This document shows, in pieces, positions 24,968-36,853 of a DNA stretch of 64,000 nucleotides. The stretch is from NCBI GenBank assembly GCA_009733575.1, contig ML769393.1:378628-442627 (forward strand). The letters run 5' to 3'. Numbering within the stretch: the first letter of the stretch is position 1; the number at the start of each line of letters is the position of its first letter. The position numbers and the translations under genes are program-made. The DNA is from Gymnopus androsaceus JB14 (taxonomy: Eukaryota; Basidiomycota; Agaricomycetes; Agaricales; Omphalotaceae). The notes beneath the pieces were generated by a model, which was not told the DNA's origin, ran no database searches, and saw nothing but the letters and a program-made list of their open reading frames with translations.

Positions 24968-25913
24968 GATTTCGGGAAGCGTCAATCAAGTCTTGCAAGG
25001 CAGATGGAGTCAGTTGGAAAGAAATATACGAACTTAAAGGCGGCGTTTCAACTTTCAAGCAGATAACAAGAGCAAACACAAGCTAACTAGCTGCTAGATA
25101 GAAACATACGTTCGGAGCAAGCCTGTCACTGGTTGAGGATCAGATCGACAACAATGCTTAAGTTGGAATGAGATTCACAGTGGAAAGACCCTTCCAGAGC
25201 TCGATTTCGTGATGAGTCGCTGGAGGCCACTGCACAGTAAAAGTCGCTGTCAGGTCTAGTGGCCTCCATACAGCTCGACCGAATCAACTCTGTGACACGC
25301 TGAAAGATCTACAATGCAACATAAAATCGTCCAAGGCTCTTGTAGTAAGGCTAGTGGGGGGATAAGCCATACTGTGGCTAGTTCCTAGTAGGTAAGTAGG
25401 ATAAATGTAATAAAGGATAATGGACTCGGAGAATACTAGAAGGGGTTTGGCTGGGTTTTGGCCCCGCGCGGGTGGGTAACTAAATTTTACACACGCGGAG
25501 ACAAAGCTGGAGCGTACAGCTAGTGAAGAAGAGGGGTGGTTGGTTGGTAAATCGTCAACGGTGAGAGTCGAAAGTACCAAGTTATATAATAGACGCCGCG
25601 CTAGCGCCGGTTGACTCGCAGGTTCTAATCGACGGGTCTGTCCAGCTTGAATGGCTTGCATGCATGCAGGTAATAATAAAAACTCCTTATTTACGCGAAG
25701 AGTGACCTCAAGCTTCAAGTTCAATTGTAGATGATGATTCATCACATTGTGACACAAACATCGCGCACAGTGAGAGTCAGTGGATCGCAAGGAGAATGAC
25801 TTCTGTTCTAGCTAGTCTTAGGTAAAACCACCATGTTTGTTAATGAATCATGATAGACTAGTGAAACATTGAAAGAATGCAAGGAAGGAAGGAACTACTA
25901 TAAGACTGGGCTC
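24968..25913. other. Intergenic
   Basis: No gene supported. A 168-codon minus-strand frame (25284-25790) lacks any family signature and is probably chance. Confidence 0.35.
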
Positions 25914-27072
25914 TCAATACCAAACATGTCCCTTCATCAATCTTCTCCCAGTTCGAATAACACTTGCGCTCTCCACCTCTCCCTTGGAATCAAACATTGC
26001 ACCCACTTCGACAACGCCGCCAGGATGTCGCATTTTAATGAGCTTCGACTTGCTCGAGTCCGGAGCAGAAGCCTGGATCATCGTATATGCCAATGTTCCA
26101 TTTACACTGGCCGCGACTCCAAGGCATAAACCAACAGTCATTGGAACTGCTTTGTGCGGCACACCCATGGAGAGAGCGGTAATCTCGATATCTACTTGGC
26201 CGTCGTTCGATTTTGGCTGGCTAAGCATAGCGATTTTAGGCTGCGCCTGTGTATTTGGATCGAGACCCATGTGGATAGCACCTTCACGGCGAAGAGATTC
26301 CAAGAGTCGGAGCTGCCCAGTAGAATGCGGGTCTTCAGAGCCAGATGCTCTGATTACTTCATCGCGGTCGACAAAGACAGTGGGGTTGGTAGCGTCAACC
26401 AAAGATGCTCTGAAGGTACCATCCTCGACTGTTATCTCTGTCATCGGTGCACCAGAAGGTAATAGTTTCCCCGTCCTCGCACCACCTGGTCTAGGAAAAA
26501 TCAAGGCGAATCTGAGACGCTTCGTCAGAAACACCCGCAATGCGTGCCTCTGGAAGAGAAAGGTCTGCCAAACCAGTTTCACGATCAACGGGGAAAGTAG
26601 TATTGATGACTTTCTGAGTATTCGTGTTGAATGCTCGTACAGTGAGGTGATCCCTTGCCTCATTGTTGGGTGCATTCAACATGCCCTCGTCAAGCGCAAA
26701 CACCCCGATCATGCTCGACAAATTCCCGCAATTTCCTGAATAATCTATAACTGAATCACGGATACCTACCTGCACAAACGTGTATTCCACGTCTACGCCA
26801 AGTGTTCGCTGCTGCTCCGGAGAGGCGGATTGAACGACACAAATTTTGGACAGACTGGAGATACCTCCGCCCATGCCATTGAGTTGCCGACCATTATCTG
26901 GGTCGGGGGAGCCCATAATTCCGAGGAAGACTTCATCCCACTTGGATTTGTCTTGTGGTAGATGAGATTGGTGGAGGAAGATGCCTTTGGAGGTGCCTCC
27001 TCTAAGGAACGTAGCAGGGATCGTGCGCGCGATAGAACCAGCCCGGTGTAGCGCTGAAGTAGCCAGATTCAT
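25914..27072 (-). CDS. PrpF-family isomerase (aconitate isomerase-like)
   Basis: PrpF proteins are diaminopimelate-epimerase-fold isomerases acting on methylaconitate or aconitate; a relative (Adi1) makes trans-aconitate for itaconate in Ustilago. Seen here: ATFLRGGTSKGIFLH at the N-terminus, MGSPDPDNGRQLNGMGGG, SSLSKICVV, the DYSGNCGN motif bearing the catalytic Cys, PGGARTGKLLPSG, VVEVGAMFDSKGEVESA and the end RTGRRLMKGHVWY. Length is about 385 residues, full size. The gene looks intron free. One base too many in a five-T run (26496-26500 on the plus strand) shifts the frame between RLDF and RPGGAR. Either a homopolymer error or an inactivating change. No trans-aconitate decarboxylase gene is visible nearby. 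Confidence 0.85.
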
Positions 27073-29698
27073 ATCTGGACGCTGATAAAGCGGCTAATAA
27101 AAAGCTGTGGGTATCATGAGCAGCAATTACGCGATAGAAACTGAGGAAACCAAATGTTGTACGAAGTGATCAATGAAGACATGATGAAACAGTAGCCTAC
27201 GCACTTGAGGGGACCAAGACACGCTGAAAGATAGTAGATCAAGGTAGAGTTAATTTGTTTAGGCGCTTGTTAAAGCTATTCCCATTGCAGTCGCTCACGC
27301 GCACGAAATCAGAAATTCAGGAACAAAAACACTTTCATTTTACTTTTGAGTCTCTACCAACGCGAAATACCCAGCGTATGTACACTGTCTATAACCTTCA
27401 TCCTAGTAGTACATTGCTCGAACCAAATGTCCACAGTTCGTAGTGTATCAAAGAGGCCACAGACCAAAGAACCAGATAAAGGGTATGAATGAATAATGAA
27501 ACAACAAGTGTGCGTATATGTAGGTAAGTGAAAAGAGAAGACAAAACTAAAAAGGAGAGTGGTAGTATTTTCTTCGACTACTATGTAAGGTAGGTACTTG
27601 ATTTCTTTAGATTCTGTACAGCATGTAATGCGAGATGCAATTACGGAGCGGAAGGGAGGGAGTTGGAGGAGTGGGGTTTGGTTTTAATGCGAAAGAGCGT
27701 GAAGTATTGACTACGAAATAGCGATGTGCAATAGAGACGGATTAGAGGATGAGGGATGAAGGCGGATAGAAGAAAGGACAATAGCGGGTGATATGGAAGG
27801 AGGAAGTACTGGCGGAAAGAAGGATATGGGGAGGGAAGAACGTGCAATACACGTTATGGCCAATATACACAGTAGAATTGGAAGAAAATAAAGAGAAAAG
27901 AACAGAGATATTTATACACTCTATTGTGACCGATGAAGACAGAAGAAATAAAAAGTCCATGCAGGGGAGACGATGACAGGGCAGGGAAAATCATGTATGT
28001 GTCGTCGTGGAGAGCCGAAGCAATGGCGGAGTGAAGAGGAAAATATGTTTCATGCGAGCATGGATGCATGGACCAAAAGGTAAGGCGGGTTTGAAGGAAT
28101 AGACGGATATGCCTGGGTATGCATGCAATACTACAAGAAAATGTCAGTAGAGCGCACGGGGAGATGGACAAAAGGAATACGCACAAAAACCAACAAGTAC
28201 ACCAAAAAAAAAGAAGCATCATAATCATGAAGTAGAGACCATGAAGCTGCACAAGAAATAGGCGCAGAAGGAAAAGATATAGAACAGGTACCACATGACG
28301 TGAAAAGAAAAAGAGAATAAAAAAACCACAAGAAACACAGACGGGAGATATAGTAGGTTATACACGCATAAAGAGCCTTCCCCGTCCTTCTAATAAAACA
28401 ACGGGGAGGAGGAGGATGGGATATATGACAGAGGAAAAAATAAAACAGCGGAGGTGTGAAATATAGGGTTGGGGGGAAGGTCTAATATGCAGATGGATAC
28501 TTGATACAGTGATGCGATTCAAGGGAGTGATAAAAAAAAAGGAGAGATGAGAAGTCGAAGGGGAGGATGGAAAATAATAAAAACACAAGCACTTTGAGTG
28601 AAAAGTTGAGGAAAGGAAGGGAGGAAAGTGCCTGGAAGTAATAATAGGCGATAGAGATATAGTAGAGGTAAAAGGGGGGAAAATAAGAATGATAATAGAT
28701 GAGGATGAGGAGTGTTTGCTTCAAAGATGATAAGATATGCTGAACTTCCAAACCCAAGATCGATCCAAGGTGGAAGAATCGTTATACATCGCCACAATGA
28801 TGATAGTCCTCTCAAACGACACCAGAGCAGAACGGTCATCGAGACACCCGCCTCCCGTACGATAATTGTCTAGAGCGCAGGAGGCGTGTGGAGCAATGAT
28901 GGCGATGCGGCGACGTCCCAAGAATAAATAGAGCAATGGTCTCAACCACTGCGTATCGTATACAGCGTTCCGAATTCGTGAGTTGGTGCTTCTCCTCCGC
29001 TGCAATAACAGCAATCCAACTCTTTTTTTACATTCTGGCACGGGCGGCCCTCGAGCCTCCACGCCACGCAGGCGCCGCCGTCCAGATTAAGAAAAGAAAC
29101 GTGTGCAAGATGCTGGAGTAAGAGATGATTGATGATTTGCAATGATGAGAAGAAAATGCGATGCGAAAACACAGTGACAATAGGATTAGATGAGTAGGTC
29201 TGATGGGGAATTCCTTGAGGGAATTCGAGATCGGAGGGAGACCTAAGGAGTTTGGAAAGCAAGTGCGACTTCACTGGTAGGGTGAAGTACGCGATAGTGC
29301 GCGGATGTCCGAAACGATGGGCCAAATACCGGAAAAATCTAGCGATGTTGAATGTCGAATGATGCCGAAAAACCGAGGGATGGGAAGGGCCTAGGCCAAG
29401 TGCCGAAGAATGGGAAAAAATACAGTGATGCGTTAAATGTCGACCGCATCTCGCGATACCCAGAATGAAGAAATAATAATGATAAAAAGAATTTTCAAAG
29501 CAAGGCTAAAAAAACACTTCTTTCGGCGGTTGGAGTCGGGAGAGGAGGTCAAGATGCAAGCAAGATCTAATCGGCTAGGCGAAGAAAGGTTTGAACGAGG
29601 TAATCCCCGGAACTGCAACGAAATGTTAACAGATGAAACAAGACAGGATTAGCGATTTGACCTACTTTTGACATCATACGGCAAGTTAGGAAGCAGGT
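27073..29698. other. Gene-poor, strand-asymmetric region
   Basis: From about 27480 to 28760 the plus strand is heavily purine rich (runs of GGAGG, GAAAG, AGGAAGG). The reverse frames therefore read as Phe/Ser/Pro-rich nonsense with no domain. The flanks show no supported gene either. Possible roles are a long transcribed leader or trailer, or a decayed simple-repeat tract. Confidence 0.5.
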
Positions 29699-30880
29699 TT
29701 AAACAAAAGCAAAAGTAGGAGGGGGTAGTTCCTCCGGGCTCGGTGAGTTCTGAAAGTTGGAACTCGCAAAGTACGCAGCAGCAGCAGCAGCGAGAGCCTC
29801 TCGCTCTTGCTCCGATTCCTCGGACAGGGGCAGGCGCTTGGCAGTCAGACCAAAGAGAGCCTTCAGGTCGTTGTCATGACCACCAGCAGTCTCTTCGTCA
29901 GAGGACATGGCGAAGATACCCTCGCTTGGCGTACGGATGTGTTTCCTACCCTTCTTACCAGCTGGGCTGGGACTAGAAGAGAGCGTAAAAGGAAACCCAG
30001 AAGGCGTAGCCGTGATGGGCGCAGTACGAGGTCCATCGTCAAAGTTGAGAGCGAAGCGAGGTGAAGGACGCAAGCGGGTAGGAGTCACTGGAGGAGTCGA
30101 GTCATCTTCCGAGTCGTCTTCCGTGAGGTCATCGCAAATAGGAAAGACGTCGCGGGACGTCTTTGCATTGCGCAGCCGAATGTGAGACACACTGGGCTCT
30201 GACCTTGAGAGATTGGGAGCAGACGCCGAGTTGAATTTGCGTGGTACTGGAATAGCGTTGGAAGGAGAATTTGCCGGAGTTGGATTAGAAGAAGGTAGAT
30301 TCGGCTGTCTTCGTCGAGCAAGCTTGCCAGAAGGACGAGAGGCAAGAGTTGGAATGGAAGCAGGACGAGTTGATTTAGAACGAACGTTGGAATCATCCAA
30401 AAATGGATCAAAAAGGTTCGAATTTGTAGATTTATAAGTAGGTGAAGAAGAAACCTCAGCCTGCGAGGTAGGAAGTGGAGGAGATTGTTGGCGTGCGTTA
30501 TTTCGTCGACCTCGTACCGCGGAATGGGAGCTGCTCCTGTTGAAGAACATGGGCAAAAAAGAGAGAAAAAGTCGAAAAATTGTTTACCTTGTCGTTGGTT
30601 TCTCCTTAGGCTTGGTCTGGCGGCCCCTGGCACTCGATTTCACCAAGATTTCGGGTGAAGGCTTGAGTGCTTCTGGGGCGGGCGCTGGCTTTGGATACGG
30701 CTGCTTTGCCTTGGACGCTGGACGCTGCCTGGACTGCTGAGGCTTATTGGGCTTTGAAAGCGATAATAAGCCTGGAATCCTGGTCGGCTGTACGACGACA
30801 GCAGGAGGAGCAGACGGATGCCTTCTGTGATGAGCATACGGAGAAGACAAGGGAAATTGTTGCTTATGGACGAGGATCAT
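29699..30880 (-). CDS. Disordered protein with C-terminal PNRC/Edc1-type decapping motif
   Basis: Two exons (intron about 30539-30589) encode about 375 residues, almost all low complexity: Pro, Ser, Arg and Lys rich with an acidic patch (DDLTEDDSEDDS). The start MILVHKQQFPLSS is at 30880. Just before the stop, after a seven-alanine run, is YFASSNFQNSPSPEELPPPTF. This matches the short linear motif of PNRC proteins and yeast Edc1/Edc2 (Y/F-A-x-x-x-F-x-x-S-P-x-P-x-x-L-P-x-P-x-F), which binds Dcp1 and activates Dcp2 decapping. The linear order of aromatic, SP and LPxP parts is what I see; function in mRNA decapping in the cytoplasm is inferred. Other features: GRQTKPKEKPTTR basic box, and no membrane segment. 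It could alternatively be an unrelated disordered protein. Confidence 0.72.
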
Positions 30881-33334
30881 GTTAGGAGGGAGGGAAAGGG
30901 AAAATTGGCGGAAAAAGGTGACGGGGAGGTCGATTTGTTGCTTGCAGAATGGCTGAGTGTTTCAGAAAAAGAGACGAAACGGGGCGGACCTGGTTGCTTT
31001 TATATTGCCGCTTTGACAGCCACCCGGCACGCTCCACTGCCTAATCGGTCCACATTTTTTTTTCATTTCAATCTTGCAGCTTCTAGCCCTCTGTTTGTTC
31101 TTCCTTCCATACACTCTACAGCTCACTTTCGCTTTGGCCATTGTGTTTTCCTGCCTTTTCTGTGAAGTCAAAGCAGAAATCTGTCCCATAGCCTCGAGGC
31201 TCATATACCCAAAATAGGAAACAATCGGAACAATACGCCTCGTGCTGACGTAAATCGCAATCTATGTAGACAACCCTGACTACAATAAGTCCTCCCTTCA
31301 TCGACATCGAAAGCTAGCTTCTTTTGTAAAAGACATCGAATAGGATACTCCCCTCAAAGTCCTCTCAAAGTAACCTCTCACTGCGCGAGCTCTATCGCTT
31401 GGCCGAGGCGAGGCTTATATCATGTGGAGATAATCCATCAGATTCTTGTTTAAATTTTCAATTCTATGACGAAGGCCCAGACCAGACATTCTATCGCCAG
31501 CATTGCCCTCTTCCTCTCACTTGGAGTCAACCGCTGTATGTTCATAATAACCCCGTTCTCCGCCGACAGGTTCAACTTCCAGCCCAAAGGTTGCCTTCGT
31601 TGGTTCCTTGCCTCCTTGCCTCCTATCATTCTATTGCTACTACAATTGTTGTTTTTCACCGAATCAGTTAGCTGTAGCGAGCTTCGTGGCTTCCATCTGT
31701 CCGCCACCCAGTTACCGACAACCTAAATCTTCTTCTTGATTCGCAACGTCGCCATCGCCGTCTCAGCCTGCGTCTGTCTTTCTCCGTATTGTTCGTCTCC
31801 TTCACCAAGTTCTGTATCTTTTCTTAGTTTTGGTGTTATCGTGCACGATAACTAGCCTCATCTACTTACGGCTTAGACCCCAATCCAATCATTCGATCTG
31901 GTTGCAACCCTGCAGTGCTGGTTATTGTCCTGCTGACCGACTGCCGTATCCCTTCTTGATAACGCTACTCGAAAGACTCGACTCCAGAGTTAAAAGGCCG
32001 ATACGCTTTCATTGTCTTCAAATCCGAATCTTTTAGAGGCCGGTGAAGAAGAGGCTTTTATCGTCAATATCCGCCCTCGTCGCAAACGTAGCCTTATCGC
32101 AAAACGTTCTCTTCCGTGTCTGTCTCAGTGTCTGACGCCTAGATTCTTCTCGTTCTTCTCCTTAACTCCTTCTGGAGCTCAGTTCAAGGAAGAAGTATCA
32201 GAAGTCAGTCAGTTTCGGCACAAATAGACCAAGGGTTCTAAATTCGAATTCAAAGAGTGGAGAGTTTTTAACTCGTGGTGATCTAAGGCGTTTTTCGGAT
32301 TTCGGAGGTGGTCTAATCTATGTAGAATGTCATATCCACCGAGGTCAGACGACTCGCTATGCGCTACGATAATGATTGACTTTGGTAAGTAGACACGATC
32401 TGAGGGTGTTGGATCTCCTCCTTGATCTATTTACTAGCTCAAGATTAGTCTTCCGCCGCCATTCAGGAGATGGTTCCGGGCGAGCGGAGATCTTGATTCA
32501 CTGCGGTGGCACTCGGTGAGTGCCACGTTAAACGCAGAAACAGCAGTTAATTGCTTACTTACTCGGTTAATTACAGTAATCGTTTAGGTGGAGTTGGAGT
32601 CGGAGGCGCATCCAAGCCATATCGATGTAAATTGGCGATAAATTGTAATTACGGTATCCGTATGAGAGCTTTTCGAATTCGGAGCCTTCTGTGATTTATG
32701 GTCAGTGATTACTTCCCGTCCATCGTGTTTTCTATCTCCATATACTTGGGGCGATATTCAAACGTCGTCCGAGTCGATCATTCTTCATTCGACCTACAGC
32801 CTCCTTCAACTACACGATGCCAATCACAGTAGTCGTGTTGATAACACAGAGATCGTCTCCATTTGATACAGTCCAAGGCAAGCTTGATCTTCAATATAGT
32901 CCGCCAGTGTCAAGTATTAATATTTTACTGCTATTATATCACTATATCACCCCAGTGAGATACATTAATGAAGACAAATCACCCATGGCGTGCTGTATCC
33001 TGGAGGCCTCATTAATCAGATACCACAGTGTGTTGAATTTGCGCTAAACTCCACCTGGGAAGTGGGGATGGGAAGTAGCGATAGTTGATCTCGCTGAGAC
33101 CAGCTCTACAGTCTTAGACGTGGCTTTGGGACAGCCTATGTTATTAACCTTTGACCAGATCGGACGCTCAGACGAAACGTTATCATTGTACATGGACTCA
33201 GGAGGACATGGGCATTTGAAGGTTAGGAAGCGACCTCGGAGAGTATTCCTCAAGAGGAGAGTGGTTTGGAATCAAGAGAAGGTATCGTCGGATTACGATG
33301 GTTGGTAGTAAATTAAAAAGAGATTAGTACTTAG
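30881..33334. other. Gene-poor region
   Basis: No supported gene. Short frames at 31399-31726, 31830-32227 and 32817-33308 have no domain. A perfect hairpin (9-bp arms GTGGCACTC/GAGTGCCAC) lies at 32506-32526. The segment at 31740-31830 is pyrimidine rich like a promoter, but nothing convincing follows. Confidence 0.4.
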
Positions 33335-33526
33335 TTATGGGCCCGTTAAAGGATTTAATGAGAGAGAATTATGAATGCGAGACTTATTTGTTTCCTCAAT
33401 GATCTGTGGTACTTTTAACCTCCTGTAACAGACTCGAATATAGGTAACAGCATAGGCACTTTGGAAGTGGAGAGAATAAGATGGAGGACAATTGGAAGGC
33501 GTTGTTTTGCGGCAGAGGATGGCCCT

Positions 33527-33551
33527 AATCGATCTTGCGGTAAGATCGATT
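33527..33551. repeat. Perfect inverted repeat, 10-bp arms
   Basis: AATCGATCTT and AAGATCGATT flank a 5-base loop. Neighbouring sequence gives no terminator or RNA context, so its role is unknown. Confidence 0.7.
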
Positions 33552-33889
33552 ACAGTTGATCTCGGCGTCGGAATCAGCTCTTTCTTAGTATCTACGCCCT
33601 GAGAGGCCTCGGGAGCTGCTTCATTAACCTTTGATCCTGACCCCCTCTGACCAGATCTAGACGAAGGTTGAGAGGGCGCTACCATTGCACAGGTCGGAGG
33701 TGAACAAATTTGGCGCTGTCTGAGATCTCGCAAGCGAAGCGAGAAGTTTAATCGGGTGCAGGGGTTCAAACGTTCAAGAGGCGGCTGAGGGGTGTCACTC
33801 CGATGTGTTAATTAGATGCGTGGCCCTGCGTGGCCCCATTCCTAGCTATATAGTCTTACCGGAATACTTGCATATATATATATGGCTTG

Positions 33890-34299
33890 CTCATGGAAAC
33901 GTGAAAGCTTTACACGAACACGCGGCCCGCTACAGCAACACCGCGACTACAACGTCCAACAGTCGCGTTTTCATCAAAGTCGCCATCTTTTTATTCAAAA
34001 CATTCTGCATTGCTAATCTCACAAAAGTGCAGGCATAACCCCAAACGGATTCCAGCAACTGGGCCCCGGTCTGCCCGGAGAAACTCCAAGGAAACTACAG
34101 GGAAGAGGATTCTATGCTTTAGCACGCTCTTTTAATGGCACTCGAGCTGCTGGCCTGATAATCTCTGGGACATGGGGGTATTTGCAAATAAATGCAGTGA
34201 CTAGGAGAAGATCGATTTAGACCAGCTTAGGGCCGTTTTCCTGGATGCTTACTCTTTGATAAATAATTATGGTTGCTCTGCTTTGTCTGAGTCATCAGT
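33890..34299 (-). repeat. Dispersed repeat, copy 2 (LTR-like)
   Basis: Reverse-complement match of 12499-12933. On the minus strand it is followed by a TATATATATAT stretch and, about 120 bp beyond its end (33335-33769), by a 144-codon frame containing a Ser/Arg/Gly-rich start (APSQPSSRSGQRGSGSK). That order would suit LTR followed by gag, but no reverse transcriptase, integrase or second LTR is seen. Confidence 0.6.
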
Positions 34300-36853
34300 G
34301 GTATTAAGGCGAATTTCAGGGAAGTAGTAGTTTCTCCTGCACAGTTGTACATGAATGACATATGACGACATAGCCCGACTAGTGTACGTATTATTTCTTG
34401 CGTATCTCCCATTCTATAATGCAAAGAAGATCAGCACATATGTACCCGAGTGTTTTGTTCGAAGTCGACGCACTATTCTCTGGCTGTGACCTGGAATCAT
34501 CCTTGCAGGAATCTCAGCTCCTTCATCTCTCAGTATCATTCCATCCTGCTCTCTCATGACTATCTGTCTTTCCGGTTGTACGGCAACACTAGCAGAATTG
34601 AATCGTATTATCCCATCCTTGTCCTTCCGATAATCCCTTTTCATAAACTCGTTCTTGATATCCTTCTCTTTCGGGTGTTTCTTTGATCTAGAACGTTGAG
34701 AGCCCTCAGGACCAGGATCCGTGGCTTGGAAACAACCTAGATCATGCAAGTCCGAAGGATAAGTATGAGGCGAGAACGGACTGTGATGATGCAAATTCGA
34801 ACGACGAACAGCAACAACTGCACAGGTAAGCTAACCCCATGCTCGTGTCTCCCATGATTAGCGGATTAACAGCTCGCTGGGTGAAGTTAGGGTACTGAAA
34901 AGAGCAGAAGTGATCGCGTGAAGCGCTTCGATCAAATTTCGACGCTTGACGTTGGCTTGACGCATGACGCGCCAGAAAAGGAAATTATTCTTGTTTGCGT
35001 TTCTGCAAGTTTCACATACTTATCCAGAAAACTGCCTACCTATTCCTAGGCTCGACCTCGGTATCTTCATGTATGCTTTTATCATCGAGCTTCAAACAGT
35101 TGCCTTATGATGATCTTGAGTACTACCGCAGGCACTCTTCATCTCTTCATCTTCAGAAATGTCACCAGTACACTTTCACTAACTTGTCACTAACCTCATT
35201 AACTGTGTGCAAGTCATAAAAGTGAAATGCAATCCACCCAGAACACAACCGCACAATACCTCTCTCACTATTGGATGAAGTACGAGTTGGGGGTAAGTTC
35301 CTTCCAGTGCATTGATGAGCTCCTTCTTACCGACAGTGAAATCGTTATTGTCCTTCATTCTGGTAATGAATGGATAATCGAGTGAGGAGTTTTAGGAGGA
35401 ATTGCGCGAGCTAACGGTGGACTGATTTACAAAATCATATTAATGACGGGTATAATCAAGGAAGGCAGACGCAGAACTCTATAAGCGACTGGGCAAGTAT
35501 GGCAAGAGCTTTCGCAAAATATTTAGTTGCAAATTTGTTCTTCCATAAGAGTCCGATAAATTTCTTCCACATCTTCTCTATCCCTACTGAACCGGCTTCG
35601 CAGCCATTGAATTTCTGCTATGCTAGGACTAGTGGTGTAAGCACCCATATCTGGGAAAGCCAGCCATTCACCAATGCGTAAGCTACTGGGGAGTAACGTG
35701 CTACCCTAGCGCAAACAAAGTGGCATGTAGTTTCCATCTAAAGAAAATCAAGATGAAGCGGTCTGCTGGTCGATCGGACGTTCCTGCTTCTAATCCCCAG
35801 AAATAATGTCACTCCAGCGAGTGAACTTCTGCAAGTTTACCTCCCAAGCGAAAATAATATGAGCAGGCTCTCGGTCTTTCGGTTCCTCTGTCGAAGCCTT
35901 GGCTAAAAAAATTCTTGTCGAACACCACCTGTTGGCGCAACAGCGAATATGATAGGTGGAGCCAGAACTCCACAGACTCCAAGAGGGAAACGGATGACAA
36001 CCTACAATTCCCAGATGTGGAGGTCAGGGCGTCGTCGTCGTTCTTCGATAATTTCACCCGAGCGTTTCCAGTCCATCCAGAAGAAGCAGGAAGTGAGGCA
36101 TGGTTGAAGGTCAGAAGAAAAATGGAGGCGTTGGAGATCACGTTCCGTGGACCCGAATATTCGTGCACAACCTCTACGAAGGTGCAAGAATTCGCGAAGT
36201 CGGCTGCAGAAGCCCGCAAAGCGCCCCTCCAAAAAAAAAAAAGAATTTAAAGTAGCAAGTTCGCGAGGATAAACTTTTCGGCGCTAATCAGGTTACTACC
36301 TATCTCCTCCACCATGTCATCGCACCCTCCTATGATACCTTGTCAATGAAGGCAGAGACTACAATAAATACGCGCCGTGAAGAAGGTCACCGAAATGTCA
36401 TCGATAAGTGGACTGTTGCCTCAAACTTCAGGACTCCAAGTCAGCCGAACTCCCAGAAGCTCCCGGGCATATACTAGCGGGCATCGTACTAGCTGATACT
36501 ATTACTACTATCGCTCGACGCTCAGAGTATCTATTTCAGTAGACCCCTTCTACCAGGTTTTTATTCGTCCAATATTTAAAGTACTGCGTTATGACGCATC
36601 GCTGTATTCCTTTCCGGCATCAGCTCTCAAGCCGCATCCTTGAAATCCATAAGTACGGACCGTTATTTTTTGTTGCTGACGCGCGGACCGCCTTTCGCTT
36701 GAAAAAAATCCTTCAAATGGACCAATCTGCCCCTCTTTGTATCAGCTGAACATATCCGACATAGACTGACGGGTCACGCAACTCTCTTGCTGCTGTTTAT
36801 AAATTACTCTACATACATTGTGGCTCTCGTCTTCCCACCCACCCTGAACAGAG
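34300..36853. other. Gene-poor region before secreted glycosidase-like gene
   Basis: Frames at 34414-34794 (-), 35809-36219 (-) and 35915-36250 (+) overlap or lack family features, and I do not call them genes. The last 60 bp before 36854 hold a TTTATAAATTAC TATA-like element at about 36797, fitting the promoter of the next gene. Confidence 0.4.

Noticed and set aside
25284..25790. 168-codon minus-strand open frame
   Set aside because: No family signature, odd composition, no promoter or splice support; length alone is not enough.
27641..28839. Overlapping minus-strand frames rich in Phe, Ser, Leu and Pro
   Set aside because: They are the translation of a pyrimidine-rich strand in every frame, with no domain, splice pattern or codon preference of a gene.
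31399..32227. Possible gene with basic segment (IRPRRKRSLIAKRSL)
   Set aside because: Short frames without ATG context or conserved domain; the surroundings look like decayed DNA.
33335..33769. Retrotransposon gag gene
   Set aside because: A Ser/Arg/Gly-rich start beside an LTR-like repeat is suggestive, but there is no zinc knuckle, protease or polymerase.
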